A stretch of DNA of 64,000 nt, from the NCBI GenBank assembly GCA_040398585.1, contig JBBATW010000006.1, positions 50,379 to 114,378 of the forward strand, read 5' to 3'. Below are positions 8,856-17,120 of this stretch, in pieces. The first letter of the stretch is position 1; the number at the start of each line of letters is the position of its first letter. The notes beneath the pieces are model-generated. The model was given only the letters and a program-made list of their open reading frames with translations. It ran no database searches and was not told where the DNA came from. A program made the translations under genes and the position numbers. This stretch comes from Agreia sp040398585. Its GTDB lineage: Bacteria > Actinomycetota > Actinomycetes > Actinomycetales > Microbacteriaceae.

Positions 8856-9731
8856 ATGGCTGAACGCACCCCCTGGTCTCTCTCCGGCGCTTTGCGCGGA
8901 ATGTTCCAGCGACCGACTATTGACGAGAGCACCTGGCAAGACCTCGAGGATGCCCTCCTCAAAGCCGACTTCGGTCCGGCGATCACGGAGGACGTGCTCG
9001 CTGAGCTTCACAGCAAGGTCTCCAAGTATCTGACCACCGACCCCAGAGACCTGCAGCGGATGCTCCGCGAGGGTATGGAGGAGCGCCTCTCGCGCTTCGA
9101 CACCACGCTGAAGCTCTCGGACCGTCCCGCGGTGGTCCTGGTGGTCGGTGTCAACGGCGTGGGCAAGACGACGACGATCGGCAAGTTCGCGAAGTTCCTC
9201 GGCGTGCACGGGCGCACGGTCGTCATCGGCGCGGCCGACACGTTTCGGGCCGCCGCCGTCGAGCAGGTCGCGACGTGGGCCGAGCGCGCCGGGGCAGCCG
9301 TGGTGCGCCCGCAGAACCACGGCCAAGATCCTGCGTCGGTCGCCTTCCAGACCATCGAGTACGCCCAAAAGAACGGCACCGAGATCGTCATCATCGATAC
9401 CGCAGGTCGCCTTCAGACCAAGAGCGGCCTGATGGACGAGCTGACCAAGATCCGTCGGGTGATCGAGAAGCAAGTCCCGATTGCCGAGGTGTTGCTGGTG
9501 CTGGATGCAACCACGGGTCAGAACGGCCTCGCCCAGGCTGAAGCGTTCATCGAGCATGCCGGCGTGACCGGTCTCGTGCTGACCAAGCTCGACGGCTCGG
9601 CCAAGGCAGGCTTCGTACTTGCGGTGCAGGAGAAGACCGGCATTCCGATCAAGCTGGTGGGCCAGGGCGAGGGCATCAACGATCTGACGGGATTCACCCC
9701 GCACGTGTTCGCCCAGAACCTCGTCGGCTGA
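8856..9731 (+). CDS. ftsY: Signal recognition particle receptor FtsY
   Basis: FtsY docks ribosome-SRP complexes at the membrane. The protein is an SRP-type GTPase: N domain, then P-loop GVNGVGKTT (98-106), DTAGR and TKLDGSAKAG. I chose the ATG at 8856 (MAERTPWSLS, 291 residues); an in-frame extension upstream to 8823 exists but carries no family similarity. The long acidic A domain of E. coli FtsY is missing, so membrane binding would rely on the N-terminal amphipathic stretch. Its partner gene ffh normally lies close by; here it is 3.8 kb downstream, separated by the rhodopsin block. Confidence 0.96.
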   Translation: MAERTPWSLSGALRGMFQRPTIDESTWQDLEDALLKADFGPAITEDVLAELHSKVSKYLTTDPRDLQRMLREGMEERLSRFDTTLKLSDRPAVVLVVGVNGVGKTTTIGKFAKFLGVHGRTVVIGAADTFRAAAVEQVATWAERAGAAVVRPQNHGQDPASVAFQTIEYAQKNGTEIVIIDTAGRLQTKSGLMDELTKIRRVIEKQVPIAEVLLVLDATTGQNGLAQAEAFIEHAGVTGLVLTKLDGSAKAGFVLAVQEKTGIPIKLVGQGEGINDLTGFTPHVFAQNLVG

Positions 9732-9747
9732 GGCGAGGCCACGGCGC

Positions 9748-10644
9748 CTACAGCCGCAAAGCCACGTCGTAGAGGACGTCTTCGGAGCCCGCATAGATGC
9801 CTTCGGCCCGCGGCCAGTGACTGATCACATCGGTGAAGCCGAGCTCGGCCGCCCGTCCCGCCAGATCCTCGAAGACGGCGACGCTCTCGAGCGAGAACCG
9901 GCCACCGGAGTCCAGAGACAGGTAGCGGTCGAGCGTACCGGGGTCCCGCCCGGCCAGCGTGGCGGTCTTGTCCAGACGGTCGGCAAGGCGCGCGACGCCG
10001 GCCCACCAGTCCTCGCCTGTCGCGCCATCCGGCCCGGTCGTAACCCAGCCCTGGCCGAACCGGACGGTCAGGGCGATGCCCTTGGGCCCGCTCGCGGCGA
10101 TCACAAAAGGGGCGCGGGGCGACTGCGCGGGCAGGCCAACCATTCGGGCGGCGATCGCGGAGAAGTACGCGCCCGACGCGCTGATGCCGGCGCCGGGCGA
10201 GCCTTGCGCGGGGGCGTTCGGGTCCTCGTGACGCAGCAGGGCGTCGAGCACCTCGACGAACTCCGTGAAGCGGTCGTGGCGCTGGGCGGGGCTGAGTATC
10301 CCCAGCCCGAGAACGGTGGCGTCGAAGCCTGTGCCGCCCGAGCCGATGCCCAGGATCATCCGTCCGCCAGAGATGTCATCCATCGTGGCTACCTCTTTGG
10401 CAAAGGGAACAGGGTGCCGGAAGTTGGCGCTGGAGACGAATGTGCCGAGTCTGATGGTCTCGGTCGAGACGGCGGCGGCGGTCAGCGTGGGCACGGTCGC
10501 GTGCCATGGCTGATCGGCGAGGCTTCGCCAGGCGAGGTGGTCATAAGTCCAAGCATGATCAAAACCCAGCCCCTCCGCCGACTGCCACTTGCGGCGGGCG
10601 ATCGACCATGGGTCTTGGGGCAGGATGACGATGCCGTGGCGCAT
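9748..10644 (-). CDS. LLM-class (luciferase-like) flavin-dependent oxidoreductase
   Basis: This is a 298-residue single-domain TIM-barrel protein of the bacterial luciferase-like family, which uses FMN or F420. The N-terminus (MRHGIVILPQDPW) and the central ISGGRMILGIGSGGTGFD segment, which shapes the cofactor phosphate site, place it there. The substrate cannot be told from sequence. It is transcribed away from the rhodopsin gene, with about 230 bp between them. Whether it shares a function with the rhodopsin or is just a neighbour is unknown. Nothing suggests truncation. Confidence 0.8.
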   Translation of the reverse strand: MRHGIVILPQDPWSIARRKWQSAEGLGFDHAWTYDHLAWRSLADQPWHATVPTLTAAAVSTETIRLGTFVSSANFRHPVPFAKEVATMDDISGGRMILGIGSGGTGFDATVLGLGILSPAQRHDRFTEFVEVLDALLRHEDPNAPAQGSPGAGISASGAYFSAIAARMVGLPAQSPRAPFVIAASGPKGIALTVRFGQGWVTTGPDGATGEDWWAGVARLADRLDKTATLAGRDPGTLDRYLSLDSGGRFSLESVAVFEDLAGRAAELGFTDVISHWPRAEGIYAGSEDVLYDVALRL

Positions 10645-10650
10645 TTAGTC

Positions 10651-10656
10651 AGTTTA
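10651..10656 (-). promoter_or_regulatory. Probable -10 box of the LLM oxidoreductase gene (leaderless)
   Basis: On the minus strand TAAACT is followed by exactly 6 nt and then the ATG at 10644, with no Shine-Dalgarno sequence. Confidence 0.45.
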
Positions 10657-10702
10657 GGCAGGCAGGATCCGCCCAAAAAGGGGTGCGCAGAAAAGTAATT
10701 TG

Positions 10703-10716
10703 ATCAGCTGGCTGAT
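10703..10716. promoter_or_regulatory. Small inverted repeat between LLM gene and rhodopsin gene
   Basis: ATCAGC-TG-GCTGAT is a perfect 6-2-6 inverted repeat in the divergent intergenic region, upstream of the proposed rhodopsin promoter and of the LLM promoter. It could be an operator, but it is short enough to be chance. Confidence 0.25.
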
Positions 10717-10742
10717 TACCCTCACATTGGGGGCGTTTTTTG

Positions 10743-10772
10743 TTGCTACTTCGTACCATTACGGCGTAGATT
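10743..10772 (+). promoter_or_regulatory. Candidate promoter of the rhodopsin gene
   Basis: TTGCTA at 10743-10748 and TAGATT at 10767-10772 are separated by 18 bp and would give a leader of about 95 nt that ends in the strong GGAGG ribosome site at 10865-10869. This is the best promoter-like pair seen by eye in the gap; it is not a close match to consensus. Confidence 0.35.
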
Positions 10773-10875
10773 TCCATAAGGGTTTCCCGCGGGCTGTGGC
10801 GTGTTTGCAGCCTGTAGGAGATTGGGGGCACCATCCGTAAAAACCTTGTTTTATCCCTGTTTCTGGAGGCGTTTC

Positions 10876-11700
10876 GTGATTCCCGATACCATAACCCAAG
10901 CCCAGTATGAGACGGTCTACAACTTTCTCTCGCTGACAATCGCTGCACAGCTCTTCACCGCCCTGTTCCTCATCATCGCCCTGTCCCGGATTCTGCCGCG
11001 CTACCGCCAGGCGATCACGATCGCGGCGATCGTCTGTGGCATTGCGGCGTACCACTATTTCCGTATCTTCGAATCATTCAAGGCCGCCTTCGTGACGACC
11101 GCAATCGGCGGAACGGGAAACTACTCCCAGGCCGCCGGCGAGATATTCAATGAGGGCTACCGCTACGTTGACTGGTTGTTGACGGTACCGCTGCTGCTTG
11201 TCGAGCTCATCGCTGTGCTGGCCCTGGCCCGCAAGATCCAGACGCGCCTCCTTGTTCGCCTGATCCCGGCATCCGCCCTGATGATCATCCTCGGCTACCC
11301 GGGTGAGATGAGCGGCGACAACACCATTCGCGGCATCTTCGGCCTTCTGTCGACGCTGCCCTTCCTCTACATCCTCTTCGTCCTGTTCGTCGAACTCAGC
11401 AAGAGCCTGGACCGCCAGCCCGTGGGTGTACGAAAGACCATCAGCAACCTGCGCCTGCTGCTCCTGCTCAGCTGGGGCGTCTACCCGATTGCCTACCTGC
11501 TGCCCCTCATTGGAGTAGGTGGAGCAGACGCCTGGGTCGGCAAGCAGATCGGTTACTCGGTCGCAGACATCGTGGCCAAGGCCATCTACGCGCTGATCAT
11601 CTTCAACATCGCCAAGAAGAAGTCCTACGCCGACGACCCGTCGTTCGCCACCATCGAGCTCTCCAAGGATGAGGCCGCTGAGCTGAACGCGAAGGTTTAG
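10876..11700 (+). CDS. Proton-pump-type microbial rhodopsin (xanthorhodopsin/actinorhodopsin-like)
   Basis: A 274-residue seven-helix membrane protein predicted to bind retinal and pump protons outward in light. Helix C reads RYVDWLLTVPLLLVE, giving the Asp99-Thr103-Glu110 set of proton pumps. The position matching proteorhodopsin 105 is Leu107, typical of green absorption. Retinal would bind Lys235, with Asp231 as counter-ion partner; His60 pairs with Asp99. Aligning helix E on Tyr165 puts Gly156 where proteorhodopsin has Phe152 and xanthorhodopsin its fenestration Gly. I chose GTG 10876 because GGAGG (10865-10869) precedes it by 6 nt; a longer frame from 10801 lacks such a site. Retinal synthesis genes lie at 20686-22784. 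Confidence 0.95.
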   Translation: MIPDTITQAQYETVYNFLSLTIAAQLFTALFLIIALSRILPRYRQAITIAAIVCGIAAYHYFRIFESFKAAFVTTAIGGTGNYSQAAGEIFNEGYRYVDWLLTVPLLLVELIAVLALARKIQTRLLVRLIPASALMIILGYPGEMSGDNTIRGIFGLLSTLPFLYILFVLFVELSKSLDRQPVGVRKTISNLRLLLLLSWGVYPIAYLLPLIGVGGADAWVGKQIGYSVADIVAKAIYALIIFNIAKKKSYADDPSFATIELSKDEAAELNAKV

Positions 11701-13043
11701 TCTTCGATCTGATTCTCGAGACGGATGCGGTCGGCGCCTGGCGCTGGCCGCATCCGTCGTTTCCGGGGGCGGCCAACAGCGATGTGGCCGTCATGACTGA
11801 TCTGGAAGACCGGATGCGCCCCCCGCGAGTAGTGCAGGCGAAGATGTTGAAACCAGATCATCCAGATCAGTCCGATCACGGCGGCAACAAGCCCGGACAG
11901 GGCGGCGAGGCCGATCGCCCACCGGGGACCGAACTCGTTGGCCACCCAGCCGACTATCGGGGCACCGATCGGGGTGCCCCCCATGAAGACGGCCATGTAC
12001 AGGGCCATCACGCGGCCACGCATCACAGGCGCCGTCGTGGTCTGCACCGTGGCGTTCGCCGTCGTCATCAAGGTCTGTGCTGCCAGCCCGACAAGAATGA
12101 GCGCGAGCGCGAATGTGAAGTAGCTCGGCATCACGGCCGCAACGGCGCAGGCAACGCCGAATGCGAGGGCGGCAAAGACCGTCAGTCGGATGCGAGGTCG
12201 TTCCCGTCGCGCAGACAGCAGGGCCCCCGCCACGCTTCCGACGGCCAAGATTGATGAGAGCAGGCCGAAGGCGGCGGAGCCCTGGCCGAATTCGACGCTG
12301 GCCATGGTGGCGGTGAAGATGGCGAAGTTCAGCCCAAAGGTGCCGATGATGAAGACCATGATCATGATCATGCAGATGTCTGGTCGCCCGCGAACGTAGC
12401 GGAATCCCTCAAGCAGTTGGCCTCGGCCCCGGGGCGCCCGACTCGATCGCCGCAGGGTGGTAGTCCGAATGGACTTCAAAGACGCCAGCACGGCGCAAAA
12501 GGTGATGGCGTTGATCACGAATACCCAGCCTGCACCGACCACGGCGACGAGGATGCCGGCGACCGCCGGGCCGATCATCCGGGCCGAGTTGAACGAGGCG
12601 GAGTTCAGCGCCACGGCATTCGAGAGGTTTCGCTCGTCGACAAGTTCGGATACGAAGGTCTGGCGAACGGGAGCGTCGACGGCGCTCACAATGCCCAGCA
12701 GCAGGGCGAAAACGTAGACCTGCCAGAGTTCGGCGACGCCCGCGAGCACGAGCAATCCGAGCCAGAGCCCGAGGATAGCCATGCTGGCCTGCGTGACCAT
12801 CAGGGTGCGCCGGCGGTCGAGACGGTCGGCGATGAGGCCCGACCAGGGAACGAGCAGAAGCTGCGGCCCGAGCTGCAGGGCCATGACGATGCCGACAGCG
12901 GCGGCATCGTGGTCGGTCAGCTCGGTGAGTACGATCCAGTCCTGGGCGGTGCGCTGCATCCAGGTGCCGACGTTTGAGACGAGGGCACCGGCAAACCAGA
13001 TCCGGTAGTTTGCCCCGGCGAGGGAGCGGAACATGGCGCTCAC
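11697..13043 (-). CDS. MFS transporter (drug/siderophore exporter type)
   Basis: A 448-residue major facilitator protein with about 12 hydrophobic segments. The loop after helix 2 reads GLIADRLDRRRTLM, the MFS motif A, and the N-terminus (FRSLAGANYRIWFAGALVSNVGTWMQ) is typical of the MFS_3/EntS-like export group. Substrate unknown. The GTG at 13043 overlaps the marR stop as GTGA, so I use it; ATG 13034 is an alternative. The preceding MarR gene probably regulates it, a common exporter arrangement. The last codons overlap the end of the rhodopsin gene tail to tail by 3 bases. Confidence 0.88.
   Translation of the reverse strand: MSAMFRSLAGANYRIWFAGALVSNVGTWMQRTAQDWIVLTELTDHDAAAVGIVMALQLGPQLLLVPWSGLIADRLDRRRTLMVTQASMAILGLWLGLLVLAGVAELWQVYVFALLLGIVSAVDAPVRQTFVSELVDERNLSNAVALNSASFNSARMIGPAVAGILVAVVGAGWVFVINAITFCAVLASLKSIRTTTLRRSSRAPRGRGQLLEGFRYVRGRPDICMIMIMVFIIGTFGLNFAIFTATMASVEFGQGSAAFGLLSSILAVGSVAGALLSARRERPRIRLTVFAALAFGVACAVAAVMPSYFTFALALILVGLAAQTLMTTANATVQTTTAPVMRGRVMALYMAVFMGGTPIGAPIVGWVANEFGPRWAIGLAALSGLVAAVIGLIWMIWFQHLRLHYSRGAHPVFQISHDGHIAVGRPRKRRMRPAPGADRIRLENQIED
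11721..11757 (+). terminator. Terminator-like hairpin after the rhodopsin gene, inside the MFS coding end
   Basis: ACGGATGCGG (11721-11730) and CCGCATCCGT (11748-11757) form a perfect 10-bp stem, with further GGCGCC pairing in the loop. It begins 20 nt after the rhodopsin stop and could end that transcript, but no T-run follows. It codes for part of the MFS C-terminal tail. Confidence 0.45.
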
Positions 13044-13483
13044 GCCAAGATGTCGGCGAGTATCGAGACCGCCTCCCCGAGAACGCGGCGCTGGTCGTCG
13101 GTCAGCCGATCGAGGCGGCGCTGAAGCCACGCGTCGCGGCGGCGGCGGGTCTCTTGGACAAGCTCGTGTCCCGCATCCGTCAGCGCGACGAGCACTTTGC
13201 GGCCATCGCTCTCTGATGGGCTGCGCGCCGCGTAGCCGCTTTCCTCGAGGCAGTTCACCGTTCGATTCATCGACGGCGGGGAAACGTGCTCCCAGGCGGC
13301 GAGCTCTTTGGGCGTATGAGGCCCGTTGCGAAACAGGTACGCCAACACCGAGAACTGGCCGTCGGTGACCTCGGTGTCTGCCCGCTCCGCGCGAAGCCGG
13401 CGTGACATTCTCATGACAGCGTTCCGTAGTTCCATCGGCAGGGAGGCGTCGGTCGATTCAGGCATGTAGTTAGCGTAACTCAT
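13040..13483 (-). CDS. MarR-family transcriptional regulator
   Basis: A 147-residue winged-helix regulator. The central DNA-binding part is TDGQFSVLAYLF through HTPKELAAWEHVSPPSMNRTVNCLEESGYAARSPSESDGRKVLVALT, with the recognition helix around SPPSMNRTVNCLE and the basic wing DGRKV. It is followed by the coupled MFS gene and so probably represses an exporter operon in response to a small phenolic or drug-like ligand. The start is ATG 13483, where an imperfect operator palindrome spans the codon; ATG 13465 would put that palindrome wholly upstream. No Shine-Dalgarno sequence precedes either. Confidence 0.87.
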   Translation of the reverse strand: MSYANYMPESTDASLPMELRNAVMRMSRRLRAERADTEVTDGQFSVLAYLFRNGPHTPKELAAWEHVSPPSMNRTVNCLEESGYAARSPSESDGRKVLVALTDAGHELVQETRRRRDAWLQRRLDRLTDDQRRVLGEAVSILADILA

Positions 13484-13495
13484 TACTTATGCTAA
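13470..13495. promoter_or_regulatory. Candidate MarR operator
   Basis: TTAGCGTAA (13470-13478) and TTATGCTAA (13487-13495) form an inverted repeat with one mismatch around an 8-bp centre. It lies at the marR start, and on the minus strand TAGCAT falls in the right arm where a -10 box for a leaderless transcript would be. This is a typical autoregulatory site. Confidence 0.5.
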
Positions 13496-13544
13496 TGAAT
13501 ACACCCGGGAGCCCGAGCGGGCCCACCGGGCCCGCGGGAGACGT

Positions 13545-13550
13545 TAAACT
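13545..13550 (+). promoter_or_regulatory. Probable -10 box of ffh
   Basis: TAAACT lies 9 nt before the ffh ATG; the transcript would carry at most two or three leader bases. Confidence 0.4.
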
Positions 13551-13559
13551 GGGCAGATC

Positions 13560-15077
13560 ATGGCTACTTTCGGAAACCTCTCTGACCGTCTCTCCGAGAC
13601 CTTCAAGAACCTGCGCACCAAGGGCAAGCTGAGCCCTGCCGATGTCGACGCGACCGTGCGCGAGATCCGTCGGGCCCTGCTCGACGCCGACGTCGCCCTC
13701 GAGGTCGTCAAGGCCTTCACCGGTCGGGTGCGCGAGAGGGCCCTGGGCGACGATGTCAATCGGGCGCTGAACCCCGCCCAGCAGGTCGTGCAGATCGTGA
13801 ACGAGGAACTCGTGACGATCCTCGGCGGCGAGGCCCGGCGCATCGAGTTCGCCAAGAAGCCGCCGACCGTCATTATGCTCGCGGGCCTGCAGGGCGCGGG
13901 TAAGACCACTCTCGCCGGCAAGCTTGCGAAGTGGCTCGCCAAAGACAATCACACGCCGCTTCTGGTCGCCGCCGACCTCCAGCGCCCGAACGCCGTGAAC
14001 CAGCTGCAGGTCGTAGCCTCCCAGGCCGGTGTCGCGGTCTACGCGCCCGAGCCGGGCAACGGCATCGGCAACCCGGTTACGGTCGCGAAGGACTCGATCA
14101 AGTTCGCCATCGACAAGCAGTACGACGTCGTCATCGTTGATACCGCAGGCCGCCTGGGCGTCGACGCTGAGATGATGAAGCAGGCCTCCGATATCCGAGC
14201 TGCTGTCAACCCCGACGAAGTGCTGTTCGTCATCGACGCGATGATCGGCCAGGACGCCGTCGCGACGGCCAGGGCCTTCCAAGAGAGCGTCGACTTCACC
14301 GGTGTGGTGCTGACCAAGCTCGACGGCGATGCCCGCGGTGGAGCGGCACTCTCGGTCGCCTCGGTGACCGGTCGCCCGATCATCTTCGCCTCGACCGGTG
14401 AGTCCCTCGACGACTTCGAGCCGTTCTATCCGGATCGCATGGCCAGTCGCATCCTCGACCTCGGTGACATCCTCTCGCTGATCGAGCAGGCCCAGTCGGC
14501 GTTCGACGAGACCGAGGCGATGAAGATGGCGGAGAAATTCGCCACCGACTCCTTCACCCTCGACGACTTCCTGTCGCAGATGCAGCAGCTCCGAAACGTC
14601 GGCTCCATCAAGAAGATGATGAGCCTGCTGCCCGGTGCCGGCGCCATGAAGGCGCAGCTGGAGAGCTTCGACGAGCGCGAGATCGTGCGCACCGAGGCGA
14701 TCATCCAGTCGATGACCAAGGCGGAGCGCACCAACTCCAAGCTCCTGAACGGCTCCCGCCGGGTCCGCATCGCCCGTGGCTCGGGCATGACCGTCACCGA
14801 CGTCAATCAGCTCGTGCAGCGCTTCGAGCAGGCGTCGAAGATGATGAAGACCGTGGCCAAGGGCGGCATGCCCAACATCCCCGGAATGGGACCGGTGCCC
14901 GGTGCGCACGGCGGTAAGAAGCAGGTCGTGAAGAAGAAGAGCGGGTCTAAAAGCGGCAACCCGGCCAAGCGTGCACAGGAGGATGCCGCACGGGCGAACG
15001 GCGGAGAGGTTCAGGCTCCGGTCGCCCCCAGCGGTTCCGGCTTCGGACTCGGGCTGGGTCGCGGCCCGAGGCCGTAG
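13560..15077 (+). CDS. ffh: Signal recognition particle protein (SRP54)
   Basis: Ffh binds signal sequences and 4.5S RNA and, with FtsY, targets membrane proteins. The 505-residue protein has N and G domains with P-loop GLQGAGKTT (109-117), DTAGR and TKLDGDARGG, then a methionine-rich M domain (SQMQQLRNVGSIKKMMS and MTKAERTN). The C-terminal tail after residue 445 is rich in Gly, Lys and Ala, of low complexity and variable in the family. It is separated from ftsY by an accessory block and abuts a convergent M23 gene with no spacer. Confidence 0.97.
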   Translation: MATFGNLSDRLSETFKNLRTKGKLSPADVDATVREIRRALLDADVALEVVKAFTGRVRERALGDDVNRALNPAQQVVQIVNEELVTILGGEARRIEFAKKPPTVIMLAGLQGAGKTTLAGKLAKWLAKDNHTPLLVAADLQRPNAVNQLQVVASQAGVAVYAPEPGNGIGNPVTVAKDSIKFAIDKQYDVVIVDTAGRLGVDAEMMKQASDIRAAVNPDEVLFVIDAMIGQDAVATARAFQESVDFTGVVLTKLDGDARGGAALSVASVTGRPIIFASTGESLDDFEPFYPDRMASRILDLGDILSLIEQAQSAFDETEAMKMAEKFATDSFTLDDFLSQMQQLRNVGSIKKMMSLLPGAGAMKAQLESFDEREIVRTEAIIQSMTKAERTNSKLLNGSRRVRIARGSGMTVTDVNQLVQRFEQASKMMKTVAKGGMPNIPGMGPVPGAHGGKKQVVKKKSGSKSGNPAKRAQEDAARANGGEVQAPVAPSGSGFGLGLGRGPRP

Positions 15078-15893
15078 CTAGTATGACGCGTGGGTATTTA
15101 GCCAGGGGATCGGGTCGAAGCGGGCATTGTCTGCGTAGTACAGCTCGAAGTGGGTGTGCTCGACGGTCGCGTTTCCGGTGCGTCCGGTGAGACCGATGAA
15201 CTGGCCGGCGGTCACCACCTGGCCGACGGCGACGGCGAGGCTGCCCTCGACGAAGTGCATGTACATGCTGCAGAGTCGCTGGCCGCCGACCGTGTGACTG
15301 ATTCCGACGAACACTCCGCCGGTTCCGCCGTCGCCCGTAGCGAAGACGACGCCGTCGGCGATTGACTGTACGGGGGCATTGGCGCCGGCCAGCATGTCCA
15401 CGCCTTTGTGAAAGCCCCCGGCGCGCGGCCCGAAGCCGTCGCCGATTTTCACCGGGCCTGAATACGGCCAGGTCACGCGGGTGCTCTCGGCGGGCGCATC
15501 GACCGTGCAGTTATAGCCGCCGACGGAGGCGGTGAGAATCGGGACAGGGGCTTTCAGCACCGAGTAGCCGTCACGCGACAGCGCCGCGGCAGGCATGTCT
15601 CCAACGAAGATGGACTGCTCACCGAGGTCTTGGGCGTGGCTCAGATCAGCCGCCCCCAACTGGGAACCGGGCCCGAATGCCGCAGCAGGAAGGGATGTTG
15701 CCACCGCCATACCGCCGATGAACACCATGGCCAGAGCGGGAACTATCCGGGTCGAAATGGGGCGACGGATGCGGGTCGTTCGCGGTGGGCGCGGCGCCGC
15801 ATGGCTTCCTCCTGACGACTTCACCTCCCCATTCTGTTGCTCCCGCACTTTCTGCGCAAGGCTCCCGGACGCGGGTAGGCTTCCACTCATCAT
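15078..15893 (-). CDS. M23-family (LytM/Gly-Gly endopeptidase-like) cell-wall peptidase
   Basis: A membrane-anchored or secreted zinc peptidase expected to cut peptidoglycan cross-links. The C-terminal domain holds FHKGVDM (HxxxD zinc ligands) and HTHFELY (HxH), so all metal ligands are present. A basic N-terminal stretch precedes one hydrophobic segment (IVPALAMVFIGGMAVATSLPAAA). I use the first ATG of a tandem pair at 15893 (271 residues); the frame is open up to a TTG at 15977 and that longer form is possible. The stop codon directly adjoins the ffh stop. It is co-oriented with and downstream of the YbdK-type ligase. Confidence 0.85.
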   Translation of the reverse strand: MMSGSLPASGSLAQKVREQQNGEVKSSGGSHAAPRPPRTTRIRRPISTRIVPALAMVFIGGMAVATSLPAAAFGPGSQLGAADLSHAQDLGEQSIFVGDMPAAALSRDGYSVLKAPVPILTASVGGYNCTVDAPAESTRVTWPYSGPVKIGDGFGPRAGGFHKGVDMLAGANAPVQSIADGVVFATGDGGTGGVFVGISHTVGGQRLCSMYMHFVEGSLAVAVGQVVTAGQFIGLTGRTGNATVEHTHFELYYADNARFDPIPWLNTHASY

Positions 15894-15983
15894 CCGCCTG
15901 TTCACTATCGGGCTGACCGGCCCTGACTTCGAACTCGGTGCTGTGCGAGATCTTCTCGCTTGGCGAGACGCGGTCAATTCGCG

Positions 15984-17120
15984 CTAGGGGCCGAGGCCAC
16001 TTCGGAGCTCCTGGGCGAGCGAGGCGACCACGGCGGCCAGATCGCCGCCGTTCGCCTCTGCCACCCGGAGCTGGCGCTGGTAGCTGGCACCCTTCGTGAG
16101 GATCAGATTCACCTGATCGAGTTCGCGCGCACAGCCCAGATCCGCGGCGATCGGAGCGAGTGACACCAGCAGGTCACGGATGTCCTCGGTGACGAGGCGT
16201 TCGTCGCCAGAGGAATTGAGGATGATCTCGGCCTCGAGCCCGTAGCGGGCGGCCCGCCACTTGTTCTCGCGCACGAACCACGGCTGTAGCCGGGGAAGTG
16301 ACTCGCCCGCGTCCAATTGGCGCGACATCCGCTCGACGATGCACTGCACGAGGGCAGCGACGGCCCCGATCTCCTCGGCGCTGGAAAGCCCGTCGCAGGC
16401 GCGCATCTCGAGTGTTCCCCATCGGGGCGAGGGCCGAATGTCCCAGCGCACCTCGGAGTAGTCCTCGACGATTCCCGTGCGGGTCATGTCGGCAACGAAC
16501 GACTCGTACTCATGCCAGTCATCGAACTGCCAGGGCAGACCCGCGGTGGGCAGCTGCTGGAACATCAGGGCGCGGTTGGAGGCGTAGCCGGTGCTTTCTC
16601 CTGCCCAGAACGGGCTTGATGCGCTCAGTGCCTGCAGATGGGGGAAATAGTTCAGCAGGCCGTTCATCAGCGGAAGTACCTTGGACCGGCTCTCCACCCC
16701 GACGTGCACGTGGATTCCCCAGATCATCATGTTGCGGCCCCACCACCGAGTGCGGTCGATCAGCCTGTGGTAGCGCGGCTTGTCGGTGACCTCCTGGTCG
16801 AACCACTGGGCGAACGGATGGGTGCCGGCGCAGATGAGCTCGACGGCCAGGGGATCGGTGATGGCCCGAACCTCGGCAAGCTGGCCCTGGAGGTCGTTCA
16901 CCGCGGTATCGACCTGCTGGTGGATTCCGGTGACGAGCTCGACGGTATTCAGCAGCAACTCTCCGGTGATCTGCGGATGCGGCCGGCCGTCTGGCTGGCG
17001 GAGCGCTTCGAGTACCGTGTCGGCAACGTTGACCAGATCCCCGGATTCGCCACTGACAATCGCAAGTTCCCACTCGATTCCGAGCGTCGAACGCTTCGAG
17101 GGCGCGAAGGTGATCTCCAT
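15984..17120 (-). CDS. YbdK-type glutamate-cysteine ligase-like carboxylate-amine ligase
   Basis: A 378-residue member of the GCS2 family. Members ligate an amine to the gamma-carboxylate of glutamate; E. coli YbdK has weak gamma-glutamyl-cysteine ligase activity. The family signatures are GIEWELAIV at the N-terminus (metal-binding Glu), the ELICAGTHPFAQW segment, the GIHVHVGVES motif and SPFWAGESTGYASNR. Because mycothiol, not glutathione, is the usual thiol in Actinobacteria, the true substrate here is uncertain. It is transcribed away from rpsP, with a 295-bp gap between them. Confidence 0.85.
   Translation of the reverse strand: MEITFAPSKRSTLGIEWELAIVSGESGDLVNVADTVLEALRQPDGRPHPQITGELLLNTVELVTGIHQQVDTAVNDLQGQLAEVRAITDPLAVELICAGTHPFAQWFDQEVTDKPRYHRLIDRTRWWGRNMMIWGIHVHVGVESRSKVLPLMNGLLNYFPHLQALSASSPFWAGESTGYASNRALMFQQLPTAGLPWQFDDWHEYESFVADMTRTGIVEDYSEVRWDIRPSPRWGTLEMRACDGLSSAEEIGAVAALVQCIVERMSRQLDAGESLPRLQPWFVRENKWRAARYGLEAEIILNSSGDERLVTEDIRDLLVSLAPIAADLGCARELDQVNLILTKGASYQRQLRVAEANGGDLAAVVASLAQELRSGLGP

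Noticed and set aside
10801..10875. N-terminal extension of the rhodopsin to an upstream GTG
   Set aside because: The extra 25 residues are Cys/Arg-rich and unlike any rhodopsin N-terminus, and GGAGG sits 6 nt before the GTG at 10876.
13470..14909. 479-codon minus-strand frame opposite ffh
   Set aside because: Shadow of ffh; Asp/Leu/Gly/Arg-rich without domain similarity.
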